In this document: positions 23,372 through 35,520 of the stretch, piece by piece
Layout of the letters: every line of letters begins with the position of its first letter
Position numbering within the stretch: position 1 is the stretch's first letter
Origin: Rhizophagus irregularis
Lineage: Eukaryota > Glomeromycota > Glomeromycetes > Glomerales > Glomeraceae
Assembly: GCF_026210795.1 (NCBI RefSeq)
Contig: NC_089447.1
Location: 3,226,501-3,290,500, forward strand
DNA length: 64,000 bases
Reading direction: 5' to 3'
Program-made: the position numbers and the translations under genes
Notes under the pieces: model-generated
Told to the model about the DNA's origin: nothing
The model's input: the letters and a program-made list of their open reading frames with translations, nothing else
Database searches by the model: none

Positions 23372-24203
23372 ATGAGTCTTACTATGACAAATCCAGCAAT
23401 CATTCTTCCAACAAAATCAATTGGAACTTTGTTACCGACATCACCATCAAATAATCAACAAAAATCACCATCATCATCTTCAACCATGTCATTTGTTACT
23501 TCTTCACCGGAGATTTTTTCCAAAATATGCGAATATTTAACACCAATCGATATTTTCAAATTATCAAGAGTTTGTAAACAATATCGAAATTTTTTGTGTA
23601 CACCTTCATCAACTACATATCAAAACATTTGGCGTACCTCAAGAATGAAATTTTTAACTTACCCACAATTACCCCCACCTCAAGGAATGGACGAAAAAAA
23701 TTATATAAAAATATTAATTTATGATAAAAGCTGTGAATTTTGTGGAAATAGTGATCCGGGGTCTTCAAGATTATATTGGGAATTTAGAGTTCGTTGTTGC
23801 GATAAGTGTTTGCTCAAGAGAACAAAAACGTAAGTGGTTTTTTTTTCTTTTACACGGAATTGCTTTGTTTTAAACAAAAATGATTAAAATAATAATATAA
23901 TCAATTATTATTAGTCATGAGGACCTCGAAAAATCTGCGGGAATACCTGTTGATGTAATAGATACATTACCATGCGTTTGGATTAGGGGAGGTGCCTTTG
24001 CAGTTCCTGTTCATCGATATTATTGGATTGATAACATAAAATCAACAACCAAAGAATATTCTTTATTGAAAGGAAAAGATCGTAAGAACTGGTTATTGAA
24101 GAAAAAAGAACAGCACAAAAAATATATGGCAGAAGTATCACAATATTATTTTGAGGATCAAAAGCAATGGAATGAAATGTATAAGAAACAGAGGAATTGT
24201 TAA
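23372..24203 (+). CDS. F-box protein, paralogue of the 13.4 kb gene (two exons)
   Basis: Probable SCF ubiquitin-ligase adaptor. Exon 1 is 23372-23829, exon 2 is 23915-24203, and the 85 bp intron is GTAAGT...ATTAG in phase 2. I start at ATG 23372; the frame is open for only two more codons upstream from a TTG. The product is 248 residues. Residues 1-43 are Ser/Pro-rich. The F-box is at about 45-90 (SPEIFSKICEYLTPIDIFKL, then YRNFL and IWRTS). A GMDEKNYI segment follows, then CEFC (121-124) and CCDKC (142-146), matching the Cx2C...Cx2C layout of the 13.4 kb gene, with YWEFRVRCCDKC against YWAFQIRSCDDC. The C-terminus is Trp/Lys-rich (residues 155-248), shorter than in the paralogue and unlike it. 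Same intron position and phase in both genes indicates duplication. Confidence 0.87.
23830..23914 (+). other. Intron of the second F-box gene
   Basis: GTAAGTGG at the 5' end and TTATTATTAG at the 3' end. Removing it joins AC + T into a Thr codon and leaves one open frame. Confidence 0.85.
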
Positions 24204-25796
24204 TTTAAATATTAATCAACTTCCAACTTTTGAATTTTATATATATAAATATTTTTTTTATAAAAAAGAAAAAATTTTACAAAAGAAAAAATTTTTCTTG
24301 AGAATTTTCTTGAGAATTTAAGAATTAAAATATGTGAATAGGAAAATAAAAATTTTTTTTATAATTTATAGTTTTAGTCAAATAAGCTATATATATATAT
24401 ATACGATTTTTTTTTATCGAAAAGTGTGGAAGGTTTCTTAAATTTTCGCACACTACACGTGAAAAATAGTTAAAATAGTCCTTCAAAGCGGTTTAAGAAT
24501 TCGAGAAAATTAAGCTAAAAAAAGAAACTCACCGTTAAAAATTATTTGTTGATCCAATGTTGCAAATTTCCAAAATTAACTTTTTATTGTAAGTTCTGTT
24601 TTAAGAGAGATTTTATCTCGGCGTTTAAATAACGCAATAACGCAATCATCTAGATAATATTATTGAAACGCGATTGTTGTAAAGTTTGATGACGCGCTAA
24701 ACCATATTACCTAAATTGTCTATATTGAGGGTCTTATTTTTTCGATAAAGTTTTTCCAGCGAATTTTACCTTGAAGTAAAAAAATCGATTGTAGTTTAAG
24801 GTAATTTATTCAGCCTTTGATCAATTTGAAATGTTGTGACTTGTGATTTCCGATAAAAGCGCCCTTTTTGCACTTTTTCGTGTTTATTTTTAGAAATAAA
24901 ATTTTTTTTTCTTTATTTAAAATGAAACCATTATTTATTTTTAGATTAATCAAGTAAGATTTAATGTGATTTTATTCGTTCGTTTGTTTGGTACTAATCT
25001 AAATTTGAGCGTAAGAATTCATTTCTTAAGATGCGCAGTATCTGCGCCATCGAGGCTTTTGAATTAAAAAATTAAATATAAAAACGACAACAAGTGGAAG
25101 GAAAAGAAGAGCACAGCCAAGTGCATTTTATAAGAAAAATCGATTGATTTTTAAGAATGTTGGAGAAAATCAACGAGTATATTTTCCTGCCCACCATTGA
25201 TACCGAATTTAGTGATTAATAAGAATTTGGTAACGTGATAATAAATGATTCGTTATAATCTTGTTTATTTTGTTGATATTGCGTTATTTGACGAAATAGA
25301 TCGAAAAGTATGATATATACTTTTTATTTTTATTTATTTGTGGCTTTAATGAAAAAAAAGATCTTTTATTCGGTTCAATCTTAGAATCCTTTATTCTTCG
25401 TAAAGTCTAAATGTTGCATTTTTGGGTAATCATTTTTATTCCTGCATCAATACTTGCTTTAACGATCATAAATCAACAATAACTTACTATTAAAATTTAT
25501 TAAATTCTTTTTCATCATCATTTTACCTTTATAATTTGAATTAATTGTGTACTGAAGTCACGTTTAATATTTTCCCTAAACCGACCAGAAAGGAATCTTT
25601 TTAATAGAATAATATGACTAATGAACCGAGATTTGTGCTACAATACAGTTTCACCCGAATAAGGTATCAAAGCTAGGCGCTAAACAAATAATACATCGTG
25701 TTAAGCGAGACTTACAAGGTAATCACATTGTAACGCTGATCGCTTTTGCAGTATAACGAAAAATTCACAAGTTTTATTACTTTATCATATTAATTA
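24204..25796. other. Intergenic
   Basis: 3' UTR-like DNA, then A/T-rich sequence with islands of normal composition. A 20-codon frame at 25159-25221 (MLEKINEYIFLPTIDTEFSD) uses non-A/T-biased codons and could be a first exon or upstream ORF, but nothing joins to it. No RNA gene recognised. Confidence 0.45.
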
Positions 25797-26370
25797 TTAT
25801 TTCGCTGGTTTTTTAATGCAGAACACTTTATATATGTGCAAATTATTCCTTGAATTCTTCAGGCTTGTTTCGTTGTAGTCATACATCGGGCAAGGGTGCA
25901 TGTGAACAAGATGACAGATGCTATGATGCTCACATGGTACCGACTCTGCACAACTCCCCAAAGGATGCTTGCAATTTATGGATTGTTCTGGAGTTAGAGC
26001 AATTTCCGAAGCCCATTGCAATATCTGCATCGTTTCCACACTCAATTTTGTTGCCAAGATGCCGTTGCTTCTCATTCTATCCCATGTTTGTGCTACTCTG
26101 CAACAGATGGAGATACCGATCATATGCCTCATTATCTTCTCTTTTTCTTAATAGTATGTCCACGTTAGATTCACAGTTCGAAATTTCATCTGTTTCATCA
26201 TCTTCGTTAGCTGTTTCTGACTTTTTAAAAGATACGTGATTTTCTCTTCGTCTGTTAACATCACGAATGTTGGTTTGAGTGTGGAAGGTCCAGAGAAGCG
26301 ACATGACGTCCCGCACAATTATAATTAAAATTGGTCGGAAGCCTAGCGGGGTCACCATTTTTCCAGTCAT
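25797..26370 (-). CDS. Possible spliced gene of unknown function
   Basis: About 570 bp of higher GC content with long overlapping frames. On the minus strand one frame (26370-26077) contains RRRENHVSFKKSETANEDDE and LRKREDNEAYDRYLHLLQ, then meets a stop. A second frame (26132-25797) contains VAQTWDRMRSNGILATK, LQWASEIALTPEQSINCKHP and a Cys/His-rich stretch (LGSCAESVPCEHHSICH). A TTGCAG at about 26097-26102 could be an acceptor between them. The plus strand also has a 129-codon frame here, so direction is uncertain; I prefer minus because its charged segment looks more protein-like. No known domain recognised and no convincing start exon. Confidence 0.3.
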
Positions 26371-27643
26371 ACGGAATTACTATCTTCTGATACCTACGTA
26401 ATCATTTTGCTTTTTTACGTATAAAGAAATCAATAAAACGCTTTTAATGGTACATTAAGTCCAACATTTAGGTTCCCAACTTCCCATCCATGGGTCATAT
26501 AGTAATAATGTTGTTCTGGCTATCCAAGTTCTTATAACCAATATATTTTTAAACGTACACCCAAATGAGCAATCTAATTCTTTAATACAGCAGTAACAGG
26601 GTAAGGTAGTGTACTTAAAAATTCTCATTTAAAGCGGAAACAGAAGATAAGTAGATGGCGTAAACAGATTATCATTAAGAAATTAAATCAAAAATCATTA
26701 GATTTTCTTTGCAATTAAATTTTTACTAAAAAATTTGGATTTTATTTAAGTATTAAATTAAATTGTTTAATAAATAAATAGTAATAGGCAACAATAATTT
26801 ATTTATTACCTAATACATTATTATTCTTGTTTATATTATATAATAATTACATAATAATATTTTATTGAACTAATAGTAGTACACAATATCTCATTATGTA
26901 TTCTAATAAAATAAACTATTGAATAACCTTTATACATAACTATTAAATAAACTTTTATATACAACTATTAAATAAATGTCTTAAAAAATAAATTTCATTT
27001 TAAGCAATTTAAATACTGTACCATTTCAAAATTAAACAACCATTTTTTAAATTTAATTCCGGCCAAAGTAGTTATAATTCTGGTCAAAAACGCCATAATG
27101 CATGCCAGGACAGTCATAAATATACTTAAACAGCTAAAATAAAATTTATATTTGCATTTTATTTATTTTATTTGTTTATTTTTATGTCTTTTGTATTTAT
27201 TTTGGCTATCTAAAACTGCAACTTTTATAAATATATAGAATTCTTTATAAAATTTAACCAAATAAAAAATATTAAAATCTTTACTTAAAATTTGATAAAA
27301 CTATTAAAAATTTTTGCAAAAAAATAGGTTTTATTAAGGATTTCATATATTTTAATAGAAATTACTATAATTTTTAGTATTTAAAAAAATTAAATAATAT
27401 TTTTTTTTTCATATATATATAATAAAATCTTCAAAATATTTTATATATAAATTTTATTTTACAAAATTCCAGAAATCCAATATATAAATTATAAAGTATT
27501 TTTAACAAAAATTACATCTTTTACTTAAATTTAAAAAATTAGTTTTGCAATTTTTTTAATAATTAGCAATCTAATTTTAACAACCTTTTTTTAAATTATA
27601 AAACTTAATAAAAATTATAAAATAAAAAAAAAGTTTATTAATA
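26371..27643. other. Intergenic, A/T-rich
   Basis: No gene, array or element boundary recognised. The composition becomes strongly A/T from about 26650, marking the change to the transposon-rich half of the window. Confidence 0.5.
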
Positions 27644-28640
27644 CAGTCAACTCCATTACTTTATAGTCACTCTCGTTATAGTTACATTCTACTATATAGT
27701 CACACCAGTTGAATGTTCAAAACATTTTATTATTAAAATCTATCCTATATAGTCACAATCTATCTATAGTCACTATCACACCTATTTTCAAAAATCTCAT
27801 ATTAAAAAGTACTGTTTATAGTTACAGTTATGTAAAGAATATAATAAATTGCTCAGCATCTAATGATCGTAGAAAGATGCAACACAGCTCGTTGGAATTG
27901 TCTTATTGAGACGAATCGAATGGTGGTAGTTTCATTTTTTTACGATCACTGGCTTATGAGATATTTAGCGAACCGTCCAAAATTGGCATTTTAATATTTC
28001 TGGATTTACGTTTACTGTGCCACTAAACGTTTTGCTTAATTTCTCGGCATTCAGTGATTGAAAAATATGATTAATAGCTCTTTAGAATTTTCTAATCGAG
28101 ACGAATCGAATGGTGGTAAAATCATCTTTCTAGATACAATAGATCGCGAGTTATGCAAAAAAATGTTAAAATGATAAATTATTATATAAGTCACGATCTA
28201 TTGCACCTAGAAAGATGATCTTACCACCATTCGATTCGTCTCGATTAGACGATTCTAAAGAGCTATTAATCATATTTTTACAATCACTAGATGCCGAGAA
28301 ATTAAGCAAAACGTTTAGTGGCGCAGTAAACGTAAATCAAAAAATATTAAAATGCTGATTTTGGACGTTTCGCTAAATATCTCATCAGCCAGTGATCGTA
28401 GAAAGATGAAACTACCACCATTCGATTCGTCTCAATGAGACGATTCCAACGAGCTGTGTTGCATCTTTCTACGATTACTGGTTGCAGATTTAACAATATA
28501 TACATATATTTTTTAATAAAGTACTATAATAAAATGTATTAAAAATTTAATTTTTATATATGTTTTGTATATAGTCACACTTCTTTATAATCACGGAAAA
28601 TGGCTTGTCCCAAATGTGTGACTATAAAGAGAGTTGACTG
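27644..28640. mobile_element. Pogo-like (Tc1/mariner) nonautonomous element, copy 1
   Basis: It begins CAGTCAACTCCATTACTTTA and ends AAAGAGAGTTGACTG, with TA on both sides (27642-27643 and 28641-28642). The TA target and CAGT terminus fit the pogo/Tigger group. The 997 bp interior has no transposase; it is largely a foldback of two arms of about 330 bp (27830-28160 and 28180-28490) carrying CCACCATTCGATTCGTCTC and GATGCCGAGAAATTAAGC. Copies 2 and 3 are at 36033-37137 and 60306-61266; a split copy lies at 46.5-50.8 kb. Short frames inside all copies (such as MNVQNILLLKSILYSHNL) are subterminal sequence, not genes. Confidence 0.85.
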
Positions 28641-29643
28641 TATTGAATTATTATTTTTTTTTTTTATAACCACAGCACATTTGCTAATTTATTAAGTAAA
28701 AGGAATAAATAGAATACAATTTATATAATAAAGTCTATTACTAAAACCTAACATTATTAATTAACAAACCACCTGTTATATTATAGAATACTTCACATGT
28801 GCACTATCAGGTGGTAATTACTCGCAGTGTAAGCATACGTTTAAAGAAACGATCTATCTTAAGCAAGTTACTCTTTCTCTACGATAGGAACTACAGGACT
28901 TACTGTATTATGGATAAATTTAATTTTCCTTGCAATAAAAAGAAAATAACCTTTAACCAAAATGCCCCAATAACATTAATGTAAATCCAAATCCAAGTAA
29001 ACTTTGTAAAGAGATCCACATCTACTTCATAGGACCTAATAGAATTAATGATAAAAAGACTAGGCTGAAGTATCCTTCAGACTTTAACTACTTTCTCAAC
29101 AACTGTCAGAACGTTAATATTAATGGGCCCATATTTGCAAAAGTCTTCAAAATGCGTTAGAATGAGAAAGCTGTTCATCAAATGAAATATAGTAATATTA
29201 ATATTGAATTATTAAATATTAATTAACTTTTTAAAATAGTACAATTTGTTAAAAATATAATTTATATTTTATTTTAAGGATAGAGTATACCATATAATCA
29301 TTTTTTTATTAGTTAACATGCATGACTAATTATTGTTATTGGTAAGTGATCGGCAATTTGACATATACTAACGAAAAGAACTTAAAACCAAAATTTTAAT
29401 CTAAATTTATTAATTCTCTAAATTTTCCTCACAAAAAATACCATAAAAATTAATTTACTTCTTTGAAAAACTTTTCTTATAGTAAATTAATATCTATAAT
29501 CAATAGTTTTATTATAAATAAAAATAAAGAACCTAAAACTAATATTGAAATTTATATATATTGATCCAGCAGTTTTAACATGTTAAAATAGTATTTCACA
29601 ATCTAATATATTTAAAAAAACAATATTATTAACTTAGAAAATT
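28641..29643. other. Intergenic
   Basis: A/T-rich sequence with a 61-codon plus frame at 28799-28984 that has no recognisable feature. Nothing else supported. Confidence 0.4.
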
Positions 29644-30644
29644 ATTTTTATAATATGGTTTTTTTTTTTTTTAATACTTTATTATAGATGCGATCATGTC
29701 CTATTATAATCACGCTTACTTACATATATAAACTTACAAAATATAAGATAAACAAATACATATAAGAATTAAGCATTATGAAACAAGACTACTTTTCATA
29801 AAGAACAAGTCGACCTGTCACCTAACGATCACATCATTGTTAAAAACCATGATGCGACCTCAAATTCAAAGGTGACTGTCATGATCTACCTAAAAATTTG
29901 CCTAATGACCACCTCGATGGAATGCCAAATCATTCCATTTATTCCAATTACTTTCTAACATATTACAGCCAACATCTTTAACATCCACTTCAGTACGTTT
30001 ACTATGTAACTTAACTTTTTTATCTTTACCGCTAATACCGCACCGCTTTTCTTCCTTAATTTGTAACTCATTCCTTGGTTCCCAGATAAGCACTTTGAAT
30101 TCTAATAAAACTCTTCCAGTTATTTGTTTCAGTACCTTATACAACAATTTTTCTTCAGTTATTTTATAGCACCTTAATAATTCTATTAACTGACAACTGA
30201 CTTGATTCTTCATTAAAAATGTAAAATCATATAAATATCCAATATCCCACATACCAAGCTCATTAATTTTACCTTTTAATTTTTGTGTATCTATATCATC
30301 TCTTGAATACTCCTGTATAATTTTAGCTAAAAAAATTTTTAATTGTTTGAGTATATCTTGCACAACATTTTGAATCTTACTACATTTCCAAAAATGATCA
30401 CAGATTTCTTCTTCTATTTTACAAAAATTACATCTCCAATCTTCATCGTATAGATCTGGCTTACGCTTTTTTAAATTAGCACAAGTTGGTAATTCATTAC
30501 AACAAATTTTTATCCTAAATGATTGTAAATAATGATCCTCAAACAATGTATCATATTGATTTATGTTATTTAACTTTAAAGATATTTTCCAATCTATCAA
30601 CCTTAATAGATCTAATTGTCTATAATATTTTTATAATATGGTTT
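29644..30644 (-). mobile_element. 5'-truncated LINE with 18 bp target-site duplication
   Basis: The same 18 bases (ATTTTTATAATATGGTTT) lie at 29644-29661 and 30627-30644. The insert between them ends, on the minus strand, in a poly-A tail (T run at 29659-29672) and begins within coding sequence. A 232-codon frame reaches its stop at 29902; it contains FRIKICCNELPTCANLKKRK and CNFCKIEEEICDHFWKCSK, the CxxC...HxxxC pattern of the reverse-transcriptase-associated zinc finger (zf-RVT) found after LINE RT domains, and further on VLIWEPRNELQIKEEKRCGI. The RT and endonuclease parts are missing, as usual for 5' truncation. The long open frame suggests a fairly recent insertion. Confidence 0.8.
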
Positions 30645-31687
30645 ATATATATAATATTATATAATTTATATTTATATTTTTTTCTTTCTTTTTTCATTTT
30701 AAAGAAATAAACAATAAAAAATAGACTTACTCTTTTGGTTTCTATAATAGTTTTTAATATAATATAAGAGTTTTAGTTATGGTTACTTAGAACAAACTAA
30801 AAAATTGGCAACTTTTTGAAAAATTGGCAGTTTTCTTAAACTTCATATGAACGTTAAAGTATAAATAAACTTTAATTTTTATACAACATATATTATTGGT
30901 TTCAAAAAGCTTACACAAAAAGTACGAAAAGGGTTTGGCACATGTTGCCTATTTTTTATTAGACCGATCTTCTCTTGTATTACTTTAAAATTGATATGCC
31001 ATCATATAATTATTAAAATCAATTATAGTGTGTACTCTATCCTTAAAGATTTTAGATTTTTTATTAAAAAAATATTAAACATTAACAGTTAGCAGAAATG
31101 TCATTTCATATGCCAATCATTGATTAAAAAATGATTGGCAAAAATATTACCAAAACTTTGTGTTTAATACAACGTAATTTTTTTTTCAAACAACATATCC
31201 AAAATTTAATAAACTTTTATTTTTTATATTCTTACCTATACTTTACAGAAACTTCAAGATCATAACGATGGCTTAATGCGCAGTAACTGTGTTATAAATA
31301 TATAGTGACCACATTATGTAATCGTAAAGAAATTACATATATGCAGTTACTACGCATTAAACCATCGCTACGATCTTGAAGTTTCTGTAAAGTATGTTCC
31401 AATATTTTTTTTATAATACAACACTTTTACAAAAAAGTTTACTATACTGACTTTTTACTATTTTTTTGACTATAATCACAAAATGCAACCCTTTAATAAA
31501 AACTAAACGTGATTTTAAATTATTAATTATATGTAGTTTTTTATGTACAATTGAGTTACTTAAGCACAAAAAGGTGATTAGGATAGTAAATTTTATAATA
31601 CATATAAAATTCTTATTTTATTATAATGATATTGGTATAAATTAAGTGTATAACTGACATATAAATATATTTTTTATTACAGAAAGT
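30645..31687. other. A/T-rich interval with scattered repeats
   Basis: 30780-31140 holds short ATTGGCA-type words without clear element ends. A small inverted-repeat element at 31241-31392 is listed separately. No gene seen. Confidence 0.4.
31241..31392. mobile_element. 152 bp MITE with ~50 bp arms and TA flanks
   Basis: The left arm CTTTACAGAAACTTCAAGAT and the inverted right arm match over about 50 bp with few changes, and TA lies on both sides. The arms read into GATGGCTTAATGCGCAGTAA. The CTTTAC start and TA target are shared with the 363 bp family (57656, 58135, 61313), so both may use a Tc1/mariner-type transposase. Confidence 0.7.
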
Positions 31688-32379
31688 ATCATCGGGAAAT
31701 TTTTTAAGATGCAGAACTGTGGAGATCTGTAAAATTAGCAGATCTCCGCATTTTTTTTGTGAATTTATGTGGAAGTCTGCGATTTTGCAGATTTGTGCTT
31801 TTTATTTTTTACAAAGTTATGCAATAATCTGCAATTTTGCAAGTTTCCAATTTTTTATGTATGAATTTTTGCGGTAATCTGCGATTTTGCAGATTTCTGC
31901 TTTTTTTTATGTGAAATTTATGCGAAAGTCTGCAATTTTGCAGATTTTTGCTTTTTTTTCATTAAAATATCAGTTCGATCTGCAATTTCATCATTGATTT
32001 AATATTTAAACTTTGATTAACTCTAACTTGATTTAATACTTAAATGATTTTTTCGACAATATTCTTTAAAATAAAAAACTTTACAAGACTTTAAAAAAAA
32101 TAATTTTTTCTACAACACTTATTACTAAGGAAAAAAACTTTGTGAAATAATTTTTTCTACAACACCTTTTAGGAAATAATCTGTTAAAGATTCCAAAGAA
32201 AAAATATTTCTATTATTTTTTAAGCTTCGAAGCTTATCAGAGAAATTTTTTGCAAGGTTCAGAATCTTTAAGGCAAATTCGTCTAACATTCGGCACGTAA
32301 TCTGCAACATGCAGGAAAATCAGAACTAAAAAGGAGTCGTATTCCTTTTTTTTTTTGAAAAAAAAAAATTTTTTTTAAT

Positions 32380-33230
32380 GAACGTCAGTTAAAGTTCAGT
32401 TTGTAAGTCAAGAAAAGTTCCTATTATCACTTTTAATTTGGAGGTATATCACCTCTGAAACTTAATTTTTTTTAGAGAAAAAAAATTTTTTTATATATTA
32501 TAGGTTCTGAATGGAACCTTTTGATGATTTTGGAGGTATGCTTACCTCCAAAACTTAATTTATTTTTTTAAAAAAAAAATTTTTAATATTATATAGGTTC
32601 CAGATGGAACCCATCGATAATTTTGGAATTCGGAAGTATGCTTAACTCTGAATCTTAGTAATTAATTTTTTTTAAAAAAAATAAATTTTTTTATATTATA
32701 TAGGTACCTATCAAAGATATTGAAATTCGGAGGTATGCTTACCTCCGAATCTTAGTAATTAATTTTTTTTTAAAAAAAATATATTTTTTTATATTATATA
32801 GGTTCCGGATAGAACCTATCAAAGATATTGGAATTTGGAGGTATGTTTACCTCTGAATCTTAATTAATTTTTTTAAAAAAAAAATATATTTTTTTATATT
32901 ATATAGGTTCCGGATAGAACCTATCAAAGATATTGGAATTCAGAGGTATGCTTACCTCCGAATCTTAATTAATTTTTTTAAAAAAAAAAATATTTTTTTT
33001 TATTATATAGGTTCCAGATAGAACCTATCAAAGATATTGGAATTCGGGGGTATGCTTACCTCCGAATCTTAATTAATTTTTTAAAAAAAATATATATTTT
33101 TTTATATTATATAGGTTCCGGATAGAACCTATCAAAGATTTTGGAATTCGGAGGTATATTAACTTCCGAATCTTTAATTTATTTTAAAAAAAAAATAATT
33201 TTTTATTTAACGAACATCACTAATGTTCGT
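32380..33230 (+). repeat. Array B1, ~105 bp intron/micro-exon-like units
   Basis: Seven to eight units. Each has an A/T tract ending TATTATATAG, a 39-base segment starting GTTCCGGATAGAACC and ending AATTCGGAG, and then GTATGCTTACC. The bases around the last junction form a near-perfect hairpin (ATTCGGAGGTA-TGC-TTACCTCCGAAT) with the GTATGC motif in and beside its loop. Unit boundaries are regular, so the array is recent. Confidence 0.75.
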
Positions 33231-33479
33231 TTTTCATATTTTTAGGTCCTGAACGCTGAAGTGCGGCTCCGGACTTTATTTTTGAAGGTAAAAACCTTCA
33301 AATTTATTTTTTTATTTATATTTTTTTTTAATGAACGTCACTAACGTTCATTTTTTATTTTTTTTAAGTTCTGATAGTCGTTCATTTTCAATCCGTATCT
33401 ATGGTCAGATATCTGCCGTTTACGGATGAAAAGATATCGGTTATGCCGTAACGGACCATCCAGATTATTATCTGTGTTA

Positions 33480-33900
33480 CTAATGGATTATGAGATTATC
33501 CAGATCATCTGAGCTTTTAATTCAGTTCCGGACTTTGGAGATAACTGGTAGGGGACTTTTTTTAATTATATTTCTTTTTGTTTTATTATTGTTTTATTCT
33601 TATTTCTTTTCGCTAATTTCATTTTTCTTCTTCTTTAGATTCTTCTGTTTTGGACTTTGGAGACGAAGGGTGAGTTTTTTTTTATTTTATTTCTCTTTTT
33701 CGTTTATTATCTTGTTTCCTTCTGCTAATTTCGTTCTTTTCTTTAGTTTTTTCAGTTCCTGGAATTTGGAGACAACGGGTGGAGTTTTTTTAATTTTATT
33801 CTTTCTTTTTTGGTTTGTCTTGTTTTATTCTTCTAATTTCGTTCATATTCTTTAGGTTCTTCGGTTACTGGACTTTGAAGACGACGGGTATCGGCGCCCT
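33480..33900 (+). repeat. Array B2, longer intron-like units
   Basis: Three or four units of about 110-120 bp, each with a T/C-rich tract ending TTCTTTAG and an exon-like segment such as TCCTGGAATTTGGAGACAAC followed by GGGTG(A/G)GTTTT. The exon-like part resembles that of array A (GAACTTGGAAATGGAGACCG then GTGAGT), which suggests common descent. The 121-codon frame at 33490-33855 is a by-product of the T-rich tracts. Confidence 0.6.
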
Positions 33901-35520
33901 TTACTTTGGATTGGTAAGTTTCGAAAGTTTTATTCTTCAAACTTTCGAAACTTTTATTTTTTAAAAAAAAATTATTTTTTTTTTGTTTCTTTTTTTTAGG
34001 TATCGGTGAAACCCTTGCTTTCACGTAAGTTTCGAAAGTTTCATTTTTTTGAAACTTCATTTTTTTTAAAAAAAAATTTTTTTAATATTTTTTTTTATTT
34101 ATTTTTTTTAAATCGGTGAGACCCTTCACTTTGGATCGGTAAGTTTCAAAAGTTTCATTCTTTAGAAACTTTTAAAACTTTGTTTTTTTCAAAAAATTAA
34201 TACTTTTTTTTTATTTTTTAGGTTTCAGTAAGATCCTTCACTTTGGATCCGGTAAGTTTTAAGAGTTTCATTCTTTTGAAACTTTAATTTTTTTTACTTC
34301 TTTTTTTTTAATTTTCTTTTCTTTATTTTGTAGGTATCGGTTGCGACCTTTGGATACTAGGTGAGTTTTGAAAAGTTTTGTTCCTTCTTTTCGAAACTTC
34401 AAGTATTTTTTTGTTAAATTTTTTTCTTTATATTTTGTAGGTATCGATTGGCATCGGTTGGGACCTTTGGATAGGTGAGTTTTGAAAGTTTTATTACAAA
34501 ACTTTTCAAAACTTTAATTTTTTTTTAATTTTCTTTTCTTTATTTTGTAGGTATCGGTTGCGACCTTTGGAAACCTGTGGTAAGTTTTGAAAAGTTAACA
34601 TTAACTTTTCGAAACTTCAATTTTTTTTTAATTTTCTTTTCTTTATTTTGTAGGTATCGATTAGCATCGGTTGGAAACTTTAGATAGGTGAGTTTCAAAA
34701 AGTTTCATTACTTTTCGAAACTTTAATTTTTTTTTAATTTTCTTTTCTTTATTTTGTAGGTATCGATTAGCATCGGTTGGAATCTTTAGATAGGTGAGTT
34801 TCAAAAAGTTTCATTACTTTTCGAAACTTTAATTTTTTTTTAATTTTCTTTTCTTTATTTTGTAGGTATCGATTAGCATCGGTTGGAATCTTTAGATAGG
34901 TGAGTTTCGAAAAGTTTCATTACTTTTCGAAACTTTAATTTTTTTAATTTTCTTTTCTTTATTTTGTAGGTATCAAGTTGGGACCTTTGGAAACGAAACC
35001 TGTGGTAAGTTTTGAAAAGTTACATTAACTTTTCAAAACTTCAGGTATCGGTTGCGGTCTTTGAATAGGTGAGTTTTGAAAAGAATCATATTCTTTTCGA
35101 AACTTCAGTAATTTTTTTGTTTTTTAATGAACTTTACTAACGTATTCTCTTTTTGTAGGTCTATGGCTTCCTGGTGCTTTCTGAATTGAATTTCAAAGGT
35201 ATCCTTCGAAGTTCTTTAATTTCTTTTGTTTTCTTTAATGAAATATCAACTAATATCTCGTTTCTTTTTTTATACTGTAAGTCAGCAACTTTTTGGATGA
35301 CATCTGGATGGAACTTTGAAAAAAAAATAAAGATTTTCAAAGAAATGAAATTTGTAGGTCCGCGACTTCTTGGATTGCACCTGGATGGAACTTCGAAGGT
35401 ATTCTTCGAAGTTTAAATGTTATTTTTTTTAATGAAACATTACTAATTAACTGAATGTTTTTACTTTTCTACTTTTGGTAGGTCTACAAGTTCCTGGACG
35501 CTTCCTAAACGTAAATTTAA
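33900..35520 (+). repeat. Array B3, ~107 bp intron/micro-exon-like units
   Basis: About fourteen units. Typical anatomy: GTGAGTTTCGAAAAGTTTC, a partner ACTTTTCGAAAC that closes a hairpin directly after the GTGAGT, a T-rich tract TTTCTTTATTTTGTAG, then a 25-35 base segment such as GTATCGGTTGCGACCTTTGG ending at the next GTGAGT or GTAAGT. TTTTGTAG junctions recur at about 107 bp from 34330 to 34975. The last units (35155-35500) are less regular, with longer exon-like parts. Confidence 0.75.

Noticed and set aside
33490-33855. 121-codon plus-strand ORF rich in F, L and S
   Set aside because: It is produced by the T-rich tracts of array B2; composition is low-complexity and the frame is not kept between units.
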